Below, one piece after another: positions 47,010-55,098 of a stretch of 64,000 nucleotides of DNA. The stretch spans positions 62,001-126,000 of the forward strand of contig NZ_FOVI01000010.1 of assembly GCF_900115115.1 (NCBI RefSeq), written 5' to 3'. How positions within the stretch are numbered: position 1 is the stretch's first letter; each line of letters begins with the position of its first letter. The notes beneath the pieces were generated by a model. The model worked only from the letters and a program-made list of their open reading frames with translations, was not told the DNA's origin and did not search any database. This DNA comes from Paenimyroides ummariense. GTDB taxonomy: Bacteria; Bacteroidota; Bacteroidia; Flavobacteriales; Flavobacteriaceae. The translations under genes were made by a program, and so were the position numbers.

Positions 47010-50000
47010 ATGAAACGATTAATACAAATTTTGTTGCTCTTAATTCCGCTTGTAAATTGGGCGCAACCTTATTCTATTACTTGGGATGGTTCAACAAGTG
47101 TAGCGCCTTGGGTTGAATTAGATAATCCCTATAGTGTGGTGAATCAAAGAGTTTGTCAAGGAACACACTCTATAAGAACCAGGTTAACGGGATTGCAGGG
47201 GCTTTCTGCTTCTGCAAGTTTAAGATCGCCCTTGCTTTTCACTGCTACAGGTGGAAACATTACTTTTTCATTTGACTACAAATGGTTACTTTTTAATAAT
47301 AATTCACCTACAGCAATAGCAGCATCTAGAAATCAATTAAATTTAGTGTGGGAGTGGTCTAATTATCCAAGTGGTCCATGGAGTACTTTTCATACAATTG
47401 ATAACAGCAATCACGTAGAATCTGTTAGCTGTAAAGCAGAAACAATAACATTTGCGCCAAATCCAGGTCCTTTATATGTAAAACTAACGGTTGCTAACAG
47501 AGGTTCTTCAACAGCAGATAATTTCTTATATTTGGATAATATCTCTGTTACACAAGGGCCTACACCAACGTGTCTTATACCAAAAGAAATATTTATTACT
47601 GAAAAAAAAGCTGACAGTTTTATAATTAATTGGGTAAACGCTAATACACCAACAACACCTAATTATGATTGGGAAGTAAGAACCAGCGGATTGCCTGGTA
47701 GCGGACCAGCAGGTTTAGTTGCACCAATTCCTCCAAGTACACCAAATAATGGTTTATCACAGCCTGTTACTGGTTTAAACCCAAGTACAACGTATTATGT
47801 ATATGTAAGATCTAATTGTAGTTCAACAGATAGTAGTTTTTGGACTGGTATAAATGTTACTACTGCTTGCTTACCACCAACTTTTACGGTTCCTAGTCCT
47901 AATGTTTGCGGTATTCGTGAAGAAACTTTGAGAGTTACTGGTGCAGGTACTAGTTTTTGGTACGATATGAACGATAGTTTAATAGTAAGTAATTCTAATA
48001 CGCATGTTATTCCTGAGGTTACAAAATCAGAAAGTTTTAATATATATCATGGAGTTTACGAAAATTTTGTAGGTGTAGCACAAGTAGGTACAGGACTTAC
48101 CTCAGGAACCGATGCAACTCCTTTTACCAATAATAAATCTCAAAAAATCCAATATATCTACTTAGCTTCAGAATTAAGAGCATTAGGATTTACAAGAGGT
48201 ATTATAAAATCTTTTGGTTTTAAAACCGGTACATCAGGCGGAACCCTTCAAAGAGATAATTTTACCATCCACATGGGGGAAACTCGTTATGAAGAATTTC
48301 CTGAGAACATTTTTGTGCCAGAAGCTAGATTAACACAAGTTAAGAATGTGGGTAATCAATTATTAGTTGCCAATGATGTTAATATGTTTAAGTTGGATAC
48401 CCCATTTATGTGGGACGGAACATCTAATCTTATTGTTCAAATAGCATATGCAAATCCAACAGCTACTGCTGTGCCGGCGGCTACAACAAGTATTTTTAGT
48501 TCATTCACACCTGCAGCTAATCGTACAATTTTTGTGAGAGATAATGCTAGTACTTTGGGTAATCTTACTTCAGCTACTGCTGGAACACGCTCAGCTTTTA
48601 GACCAAATGGTTACTTTGATGTAATTGCAGGGTGTTTTGGTCTGCCTAGAACATTAAATCTTACTTATACCGAGCCACCGATTTTTAATTTATCTGCAGA
48701 TGTCATAAATAATTGTGCAGGTAGCCCATTAACAAAACTGTATGTTTTAACAGGAGCGGGTGATTACGATACTTTTGTGTGGACAGTAACTGATCCAACA
48801 CACCCAGCAGCAAATGATAACACTCATCCAAACCACCCGGCTAATGCTATTAGTGGTGATAAAAACGTAGGATGGACCTTTAATACAACTGGCTCTATGG
48901 AATATACATTAAGAGCATCAAGTAGTCTTGGTTTAGAATGTGTTATAACTAAAAAAGTTAGTGTAGAAAATAATCCTTCGCCACAAATGTTACAATTGTT
49001 GAATGACTACAAACTATGTACGAATGATATTCAAGAATTAAAAATTGATAATTTTGTGAACGAATCACCAAACAGATATCAATTTAACGGAAATCTTACA
49101 GGAGCTACAATAAGTAATGTTGTTGCGGGTGATGCTATTGTTAATGAAACAACATTATTCTCTGAAGGAACAGGTAGTTTAAAAGTTACACATGCAGCAC
49201 AAACAAACGCAATAGTTGATATGGGAACTACAGTTAGCATGTTAAATTTAAAATCTATTGCTGTAGAATTTGATCAAATAGCAGCATTACAATCAACATC
49301 AACAGCTGTTATGGATTATGCTTATTTGGAGTATTCAACAAATAATGGTGCAACATGGAAACCATTTTTGCCAGCAGATTATGTAGGTAATGCAAGTACA
49401 ACATTAACTAAACCTGTTGGTAATACCGGTTTACAAGCAATGTTCTTTACAACAACATCTTACGCAGATTGGAATGGTATCACACAAAGTACAGTGCCAA
49501 CTGCTACACCTTGGAAAACAGAGAAGTTTATTGTTCCTGCGACTGATTTTACTGGAACGGGTAACTTTAAAGTTCGTTTTAGAATAGGTGCAGATGGAAG
49601 TGTACAATATCCAGGATGGTATATTGACAATGTTAAAATTACACCAGTAAGTAATCATCAGTTTACTTGGACACCAATTGCAAATTTATATTACGATCAA
49701 GCAGCAACATTACCTTACGATGGAACTGTTAATGCCGGTACGTTATATTTAAAAGGTACAACCAATAGCTTAAATGTTCCTTATAAAGTTGAAGTTACCA
49801 ACCAATTTGGTTGTAAAGCAGAAAAGAGCTTTACTGTGAGTGTTGGTTTAAAAGAAGCTCCAACCGTTACAAATCTTGACAGATGTGGCGCTATTGATGT
49901 TTCAACAACGAATTTTGGTAAAAATCCAAATGGAACTTTAACTTATTATGCTAGTCCAACTTCAAGTTCACCTATAACTCAAATAACATCATCAGGTGTG

Positions 50001-51479
50001 TATTATGTTGAACAAGAAATTTCTGGATGTAAATCAGCACGCGTGCCTTTTACAGTAGTAATTAGTCCTATTGCACCTGTTCCCACAGCTGTAGCAATCC
50101 AAAATTTCTGTGGTACAGCAACTGTTAATGATTTAACATTTAATGCGCTTCAAGGATTCCAAATTAAATGGTACTTAAATAGTACAGGAGGTACAGCTTT
50201 AGCAAATAGTGCACCTATTAATAATGGAAATTACTATGGCGAATTTACTAATGGTGTTTGTACATCGCCAAGTAGAGTTATGGTAAACGTAACTGTTGGA
50301 ATACAGCCTACGGCAATTTCACAAAGTAATGTGTATATCTGTGGAATATCAACTATTGCTGATATTAAAGTTACATCAACACCAGGCGCAATTGTAAATT
50401 GGTATCAAAATATTAACGATGCAACACCTTTAGTAAGTTCAACTGTTTTAACAACAGGTACTTATTATATTGCACAGAAAATTAACAATTGTGAATCAAC
50501 AAGAACGGCTGTTGTAGTTTCAACAGTATCAAACTTAACAATGCCAACCGCTACAACTGTTCAAACATTTTGTGGTTCTGCAACAATTGGGAGTTTATCA
50601 GCTTCTGCAACAACATCAGGAGCAAACATTTTCTGGTATGGTTTTAGCGCCTCAGATACACCATTAACTAATACTACACCATTAACAAGTGGTACGTATT
50701 ATGTAGGTCAGTCAATTGGTGATTGTGATTCTCCAAAAAGACCTGTAACCGTTAAAATTTTAAGTGTAAATGCACCACTAATTAATCCAATAACTATCTG
50801 TGGAGATGCAGTTGTGTCAACATTGCCTTTAAATGCTTCTGCGGGAACTAACTATAAAGTGTACAGTTCGGCATTCGCTACAACAGATATGGGACAGAAT
50901 GACCCTATCACTACAGGAACGTATTATATCTCGTTAGTAGATAATGGATGTGAAACGGCAAGAGCTGCTGTTTATGTAACAGTTTTCGCTAGACCAAACG
51001 CTCCAACAGGTAACATTAATCAAGTTTTCCAAGATTATGCTGAAGTTAGAGAGCTAAAAGCTAATGAACCTAATGTAATTTGGTTTGATTCTTATAATGA
51101 TGCAATCAATAATGTTAATCCACTACCTGTTAGTACGCCACTTCAAGAAGGTAAAACTTATTACGGCATACTTGTAGGTGCTGGTGGATGTGGAAGCTTA
51201 CCGCTTGCAGTTACAGTTAAAATTACTTTAGGATTGAATGATTTGGATCTAGCTTCGTTAAAATACTATCCTAACCCGGTTGATTCTGAATTAACAGTTT
51301 CTTACAAAGAAGCAATTAAATTAGTTGAAGTTTATGATATCTTAGGAAAACAAATCAAAACTCAAAAATTTGATGCAAACGATGTTAGAATAGATGTTTC
51401 TACATTATCAGCAGGAACTTACATGGTAAAAGTTTATACCAATGCAGGTTCACAATTTATTAAAATTGTTAAAAAATAA
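47010..51479 (+). CDS. giant T9SS surface protein 3 (diverged paralogue)
   Basis: 1489 residues. Signal peptide (LLLLIPLVNWAQ). The N-terminal domain (about 20-190, SITWDGSTSVAPWVEL) looks like a jelly-roll or MAM-like carbohydrate-binding fold (by pattern only). Then an Fn3 domain (about 195-290), the QYIYLASELRALGF module (about 370-545), a second jelly-roll-like domain (about 690-875), six or so CHU_C-associated Ig-like repeats and a type A T9SS sorting domain (LKYYPNPVDSELTV to IKIVKK). It has the same general plan as proteins 1 and 2 but shares no identical DNA with them, so it escaped the recent conversion. Possibly transcribed separately after the terminator at 46953. Confidence 0.88.
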   Translation: MKRLIQILLLLIPLVNWAQPYSITWDGSTSVAPWVELDNPYSVVNQRVCQGTHSIRTRLTGLQGLSASASLRSPLLFTATGGNITFSFDYKWLLFNNNSPTAIAASRNQLNLVWEWSNYPSGPWSTFHTIDNSNHVESVSCKAETITFAPNPGPLYVKLTVANRGSSTADNFLYLDNISVTQGPTPTCLIPKEIFITEKKADSFIINWVNANTPTTPNYDWEVRTSGLPGSGPAGLVAPIPPSTPNNGLSQPVTGLNPSTTYYVYVRSNCSSTDSSFWTGINVTTACLPPTFTVPSPNVCGIREETLRVTGAGTSFWYDMNDSLIVSNSNTHVIPEVTKSESFNIYHGVYENFVGVAQVGTGLTSGTDATPFTNNKSQKIQYIYLASELRALGFTRGIIKSFGFKTGTSGGTLQRDNFTIHMGETRYEEFPENIFVPEARLTQVKNVGNQLLVANDVNMFKLDTPFMWDGTSNLIVQIAYANPTATAVPAATTSIFSSFTPAANRTIFVRDNASTLGNLTSATAGTRSAFRPNGYFDVIAGCFGLPRTLNLTYTEPPIFNLSADVINNCAGSPLTKLYVLTGAGDYDTFVWTVTDPTHPAANDNTHPNHPANAISGDKNVGWTFNTTGSMEYTLRASSSLGLECVITKKVSVENNPSPQMLQLLNDYKLCTNDIQELKIDNFVNESPNRYQFNGNLTGATISNVVAGDAIVNETTLFSEGTGSLKVTHAAQTNAIVDMGTTVSMLNLKSIAVEFDQIAALQSTSTAVMDYAYLEYSTNNGATWKPFLPADYVGNASTTLTKPVGNTGLQAMFFTTTSYADWNGITQSTVPTATPWKTEKFIVPATDFTGTGNFKVRFRIGADGSVQYPGWYIDNVKITPVSNHQFTWTPIANLYYDQAATLPYDGTVNAGTLYLKGTTNSLNVPYKVEVTNQFGCKAEKSFTVSVGLKEAPTVTNLDRCGAIDVSTTNFGKNPNGTLTYYASPTSSSPITQITSSGVYYVEQEISGCKSARVPFTVVISPIAPVPTAVAIQNFCGTATVNDLTFNALQGFQIKWYLNSTGGTALANSAPINNGNYYGEFTNGVCTSPSRVMVNVTVGIQPTAISQSNVYICGISTIADIKVTSTPGAIVNWYQNINDATPLVSSTVLTTGTYYIAQKINNCESTRTAVVVSTVSNLTMPTATTVQTFCGSATIGSLSASATTSGANIFWYGFSASDTPLTNTTPLTSGTYYVGQSIGDCDSPKRPVTVKILSVNAPLINPITICGDAVVSTLPLNASAGTNYKVYSSAFATTDMGQNDPITTGTYYISLVDNGCETARAAVYVTVFARPNAPTGNINQVFQDYAEVRELKANEPNVIWFDSYNDAINNVNPLPVSTPLQEGKTYYGILVGAGGCGSLPLAVTVKITLGLNDLDLASLKYYPNPVDSELTVSYKEAIKLVEVYDILGKQIKTQKFDANDVRIDVSTLSAGTYMVKVYTNAGSQFIKIVKK

Positions 51480-51490
51480 TTTTTAAATAA

Positions 51491-51525
51491 AAACGAGAGG
51501 CTTTAAGCCTCTCGTTTCTTTTTTA
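51491..51525 (+). terminator. terminator 1 after giant surface protein 3
   Basis: 11-bp perfect stem AAACGAGAGGC / GCCTCTCGTTT, loop TTTAA, then CTTTTTT. Confidence 0.92.
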
Positions 51526-51534
51526 TGAAGAATT

Positions 51535-51570
51535 AAACTAATATCCTACCGAGTAGGATTTTAGTTTTTT
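51535..51570 (+). terminator. terminator 2 (or operator-like palindrome) before pdhA
   Basis: AAACTAA-T-ATCCTAC, loop CGA, GTAGGAT-T-TTAGTTT: two 7-bp stems separated by one mismatch, followed by a T run. Together with the previous hairpin it makes a tandem terminator. The inner 17-bp palindrome could also be an operator. Confidence 0.6.
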
Positions 51571-51632
51571 ATATAAATAGCAAGTTTAACTAAAAATAAC
51601 TTATTTTATTTTCAGATATAGGTTTGAAGTCT

Positions 51633-51640
51633 TATTTTTG
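51633..51640 (+). promoter_or_regulatory. -7 box of the pdhA operon
   Basis: TATTTTTG, 51 nt before ATG 51692. The longer ORF start at 51638 falls within this box and is rejected. Confidence 0.5.
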
Positions 51641-51691
51641 CTTATTGCCAAATTAACTAATCATCAATTGGTAACTAATAGTATCCACATT

Positions 51692-52690
51692 ATGAAAGAA
51701 ATTACTAAAGAAGTATATTTAAAATGGTATGAAGACATGCAGTTCTGGCGCAAGTTCGAAGATAAACTGGCAGCTTTATACATTCAGCAGAAAGTGCGTG
51801 GCTTCCTACACTTATATAACGGACAGGAAGCAGTTTTAGCCGGAGCCTTACACGCTATGGATTTGTCAAAAGATAAAATGATTACAGCTTATCGTAACCA
51901 CGTGCAACCAATTGGTATGGGGGTTGATCCTCGCCGAGTTATGGCTGAACTATTAGGAAAAGCAACAGGTACTTCTCAAGGTTTAGGTGGATCTATGCAT
52001 ATTTTTTCTAAAGAGCACGGTTTTTACGGTGGTCACGGAATTGTAGGTGCGCAAATTCCTGTTGGTGCAGGTATGGCTTTTGCCGATAAATATTTAGAAA
52101 CCGGAGGTGTGTCATTAACTTATTTTGGTGATGGTGCCGCACGTCAGGGATCTTTACACGAGGCATTTAATATGGCAATGCTGTGGAAACTTCCTGTGGT
52201 GTTTATTTGTGAAAACAACGGTTACGCAATGGGTACTTCGGTAGAACGAACTGCAAACCATACTGATATCTGGAAATTAGGTTTAGGTTACGAAATGCCT
52301 TCTTACGCTGTAGATGCTATGAACCCGGTTAAAGTTGCCGAAGCTATGTTTGATGCTATGGAAAGAGCTCGTAGAGGCGAAGGTCCAACATTCTTGGAAA
52401 TGAAAACGTATCGTTACAGAGGTCACTCAATGTCTGATGCGCAACATTACCGTACAAAAGACGAAGTAGAAGAGTACCGTAAAATAGATCCTATCACGCA
52501 AGTTTTAGATGTTATTAAAGAAAATAATTGGGCGACTGATGAAGAGATCGAAACAATAGACCAACGCGTTCGTGATTTGGTTTCAGAATGTGAAAAATTC
52601 GCAGAAGAATCACCATATCCTGATACAAACGTGATGTACGATGTGGTTTACGATCAAGAAAATTATCCGTTTATCCCTCATAAATTATAA
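51692..52690 (+). CDS. pdhA: pyruvate dehydrogenase E1 component, alpha subunit
   Basis: 332 residues from MKEITKEVYLKWYEDM. Thiamine diphosphate enzyme decarboxylating pyruvate. The TPP/Mg motif is GDGAARQGSLHEAFNMA with the closing NN (ICENNGYAMG); the phosphorylation-loop-like YRYRGHSMSD is present. Start chosen by family length and by the -7 box. The gene for the beta subunit is not adjacent; the E2 gene follows after 3 nt, an arrangement I recall from other flavobacteria, with pdhB elsewhere. Confidence 0.95.
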   Translation: MKEITKEVYLKWYEDMQFWRKFEDKLAALYIQQKVRGFLHLYNGQEAVLAGALHAMDLSKDKMITAYRNHVQPIGMGVDPRRVMAELLGKATGTSQGLGGSMHIFSKEHGFYGGHGIVGAQIPVGAGMAFADKYLETGGVSLTYFGDGAARQGSLHEAFNMAMLWKLPVVFICENNGYAMGTSVERTANHTDIWKLGLGYEMPSYAVDAMNPVKVAEAMFDAMERARRGEGPTFLEMKTYRYRGHSMSDAQHYRTKDEVEEYRKIDPITQVLDVIKENNWATDEEIETIDQRVRDLVSECEKFAEESPYPDTNVMYDVVYDQENYPFIPHKL

Positions 52691-52693
52691 AAA

Positions 52694-54397
52694 ATGGCTG
52701 AAATTATTACAATGCCTCGTTTAAGCGATACCATGACAGAAGGTACCGTGGCATCTTGGTTGAAAAAAGTTGGAGATAAAATTTCTGAAGGTGATATTTT
52801 AGCAGAGATTGAAACTGATAAAGCTACCATGGAGTTTGAATCATTTCACTCGGGAACACTTTTGTATATTGGTGTTCAGGAAGGCGAAACAGCAAATGTT
52901 GACAGTGTTTTGGCAATTATCGGGAAAGAAGGTGAAGATTATAAGTCTTTATTAGAAGGATCTTCTTCTGAAGGGAAAAAAAATGAACCAGCCGATACTA
53001 AAGAAGAAAAGCAAACAGAATCTGATTCAAAAGCTGATACATCTGATAAAAAAGAAGTAAAAGAAGAAGAGCAATCAGAAGAAACCGCTTCGGAAATTCC
53101 TGACAATGTTAGCGTTGTAACTATGCCTCGTTTAAGTGATACGATGACGGAAGGAACGGTTGCTACATGGTTGAAAAAAGTTGGTGATGAAGTAAAAGAG
53201 GGGGATATTTTAGCTGAAATTGAGACAGATAAAGCTACAATGGAGTTCGAATCTTTTTACGCAGGAACATTGTTGCACATTGGTATTAAAGAAGGTGAAT
53301 CGGCACCGGTTGATAGTGTTTTAGCTATTGTTGGTCCTGCAGGAACCGATGTTTCTGGTATTTTGTCTGGCGGATCTAAACCAAAAGCAAAAACCGAAGC
53401 TAAAAAAGAAAAATCATCAGAAGATAAATCAGATAAAAAAGAATCAAACACAGAGAAAGAAACTACTGCAAAAACAGAAAGTTCTTCATCTACAAATGAT
53501 TCAAACAGAGTTTTTGCTTCGCCCTTGGCTAAAAAAATTGCTCAAGATAAAGGCATAAATCTTTCTGATGTAAAAGGATCGGGTGAAAACGGACGCATCG
53601 TGAAAAACGATGTAGAAAACTTTACTCCATCTGCTAAAACTGTATCAACAGAAACCAAGTCAGAAGAGAAATCTACAACGACAAGTTCAACTCTAAAAGC
53701 AGTTCCAACGGGAGAAGTTTATGCAGAAGAAGTTAAAAACTCGCAAATGCGTAAAACCATTGCGCGTCGTTTGGCTGAATCTAAATTTACAGCGCCACAT
53801 TATTATTTAACGATCGAAGTTAATATGGATAATGCAATGACATCTCGTAAATTGATCAATTCATTGCCAGATACCAAAGTTTCGTTTAACGATATGGTTG
53901 TGAAAGCGTGTGCAATGGCGTTGAAAAAACATCCACAAGTAAATTCACAATGGACAGAAGCTGCTACAATTATTAATCACCATGTAAATGTTGGTGTAGC
54001 TGTTGCTGTTGAAGACGGATTGGTTGTGCCGGTTGTTAACCATACAGATTTGTTGAGTTTAACGCAGATTGGCAGTTCAATTAAAGAATTGGCAGGCAAA
54101 GCACGTAGCAAAAAACTACAACCTAAAGAAATGGAAGGTTCTACTTTTACGGTTTCTAATTTAGGAATGTTTGGAATCGAAGAATTTACATCGATCATCA
54201 ACCAGCCAAATTCTGCGATTTTATCGGTAGGTGCAATTATTGAAAAACCAGTTGTTAAAAACGGACAAATTGTGGTTGGAAATACCATGAAAGTTACCTT
54301 GGCATGCGACCACAGAACGGTTGACGGAGCTACAGGTGCAGAATTTTTACAAACGTTGAAACATTTTATAGAAAATCCGGTTACAATGCTAGCTTAA
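52694..54397 (+). CDS. pyruvate dehydrogenase E2, dihydrolipoamide acetyltransferase
   Basis: 567 residues. Two lipoyl domains (1-80 and 140-215), each with the lipoyl-lysine motif ETDKATMEFES (Lys43 and Lys180), joined by charged Lys/Glu/Ser linkers. Then the E1/E3-binding domain (about 274-310, FASPLAKKIAQDKGINL) and the acyltransferase domain with the catalytic DHRTVDG (His540, Asp544). It transfers acetyl from lipoamide to CoA and forms the core of the complex. LipB, encoded at 4656, would supply the octanoyl groups. Same operon as pdhA. The terminator starts within 25 nt of the stop codon. Confidence 0.96.
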   Translation: MAEIITMPRLSDTMTEGTVASWLKKVGDKISEGDILAEIETDKATMEFESFHSGTLLYIGVQEGETANVDSVLAIIGKEGEDYKSLLEGSSSEGKKNEPADTKEEKQTESDSKADTSDKKEVKEEEQSEETASEIPDNVSVVTMPRLSDTMTEGTVATWLKKVGDEVKEGDILAEIETDKATMEFESFYAGTLLHIGIKEGESAPVDSVLAIVGPAGTDVSGILSGGSKPKAKTEAKKEKSSEDKSDKKESNTEKETTAKTESSSSTNDSNRVFASPLAKKIAQDKGINLSDVKGSGENGRIVKNDVENFTPSAKTVSTETKSEEKSTTTSSTLKAVPTGEVYAEEVKNSQMRKTIARRLAESKFTAPHYYLTIEVNMDNAMTSRKLINSLPDTKVSFNDMVVKACAMALKKHPQVNSQWTEAATIINHHVNVGVAVAVEDGLVVPVVNHTDLLSLTQIGSSIKELAGKARSKKLQPKEMEGSTFTVSNLGMFGIEEFTSIINQPNSAILSVGAIIEKPVVKNGQIVVGNTMKVTLACDHRTVDGATGAEFLQTLKHFIENPVTMLA

Positions 54398-54418
54398 TCC
54401 ATAGAATAGTATTTATAT

Positions 54419-54453
54419 AAACCCGTTTTGATTTTTCAAAACGGGTTTTTTTG
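54419..54453 (+). terminator. terminator of the pdhA-E2 operon
   Basis: 12-bp stem AAACCCGTTTTG / CAAAACGGGTTT, loop ATTTTT, T run. Confidence 0.93.
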
Positions 54454-54461
54454 TATATTTG
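54427..54461 (+). promoter_or_regulatory. promoter of TA cassette 2
   Basis: TTTG in the hairpin (54427-54430), 23-bp spacer, TATATTTG (54454-54461) directly after the T run. Transcription start near 54468, 14 nt before the antitoxin ATG. Confidence 0.55.
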
Positions 54462-54481
54462 TTATAGTAAAAGTTATATTT

Positions 54482-54709
54482 ATGGACACAATTGTTTTAA
54501 AAAATAGAATACATTCTTTTGTAGAAAAAGCAGATGAACGAATTTTGTCTATTGTAAATAGTGTCTTTGAAAACTATTACAATAAAGACATTGTTGCTTT
54601 TTATCCTGATGGAAAACCAATGACAAGAGAAGAATATAAAGAGGCTCTTTTAAATGCTGAAAAACAGATTGATGAAGGTGATTTTCTTGATGTTGAAGAA
54701 TTGGAATAA
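54482..54709 (+). CDS. putative type II antitoxin
   Basis: 75 residues from MDTIVLKNRIHSFVEKADER. An earlier in-frame start at 54428 would lie inside the terminator and upstream of the promoter. Acidic, with an N-terminal helical region, a DGKPMTREEYKEALLNAEKQ stretch and an acidic tail (DEGDFLDVEELE). This is the same layout as the antitoxin at 20052 (central [KQ]xMTxxEx), though the two share little sequence. Assignment rests on layout and on the toxin gene 3 nt downstream. Confidence 0.75.
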   Translation: MDTIVLKNRIHSFVEKADERILSIVNSVFENYYNKDIVAFYPDGKPMTREEYKEALLNAEKQIDEGDFLDVEELE

Positions 54710-54712
54710 AAA

Positions 54713-54991
54713 ATGACAGTAAAAGTTAAGCGAATTGTTTGGGTAAGACAAGCAAGAGAAAATCTTTCTGAAATTTTGGATTATCGATATTCTAGCATAC
54801 CTACAGCTTATGAAATAGTTAGAAAAGAAATTATAAATGCCTCTAAGAGTATTGTTTTTTCTGAACAATATCAGCAAGATGAAATTTTTTCTGAATATAG
54901 AAGAATAATCGTAAGAGATTATAAAATTTTGTACAAAGAAAAGGAAGGAATTGTTTACATACTTAATATTGTTTGTACGAGAGCTGAATAA
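54713..54991 (+). CDS. RelE/ParE family toxin
   Basis: 92 residues, basic. Pattern IVWVRQARENLSEILDYRYS, then IFSEYRRIIVRDYKILYKEK and a terminal strand VYILNIVCTR, typical of RelE/ParE toxins. Start ATG 3 nt after the antitoxin stop codon. The target (mRNA or gyrase) is not predictable. It differs clearly from the toxin at 20279, so the two cassettes are not recent copies of each other. Confidence 0.85.
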   Translation: MTVKVKRIVWVRQARENLSEILDYRYSSIPTAYEIVRKEIINASKSIVFSEQYQQDEIFSEYRRIIVRDYKILYKEKEGIVYILNIVCTRAE

Positions 54992-55039
54992 TAAATGCAT
55001 AAAATCTACAAAACATTCGTCAAAGAATAGTATTTATAT

Positions 55040-55074
55040 AAACCCGTTTTGATTTTTCAGAACGGGTTTTTTTG
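55040..55074 (+). terminator. terminator of TA cassette 2
   Basis: AAACCCGTTTTG (55040-55051) / CAGAACGGGTTT (55058-55069) with one G-U pair, T run. Confidence 0.92.
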
Positions 55075-55082
55075 TATTTTTG
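55048..55082 (+). promoter_or_regulatory. promoter of the M28 peptidase gene
   Basis: TTTG (55048-55051), 23-bp spacer, TATTTTTG (55075-55082). Confidence 0.55.
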
Positions 55083-55098
55083 TTTAAAACGTAAAAAA

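Larger units (their letters stand above)
54403..54463 (+). repeat. direct repeat copy A (terminator plus promoter) flanking TA cassette 2
   Basis: 61 bp from AGAATAGTATTTATATAAAC to TATATTTGTT. It recurs at 55024-55084 with 59 of 61 identities; the differences are A54439/G55060 and A54457/T55078. Both changes keep function: the first makes a G-U pair in the hairpin, the second falls in the NN of TANNTTTG. Confidence 0.92.
55024..55084 (+). repeat. direct repeat copy B (terminator plus promoter) flanking TA cassette 2
   Basis: Second copy of 54403-54463, 621 bp further on. It ends the TA operon and supplies the promoter of the M28 peptidase gene that starts 14 nt later. Confidence 0.92.

Noticed and set aside
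54650-55000. 116-codon minus-strand ORF over the toxin gene
   Set aside because: Antisense to the RelE/ParE-like toxin, which has a recognised family pattern and lies in tandem with its antitoxin.
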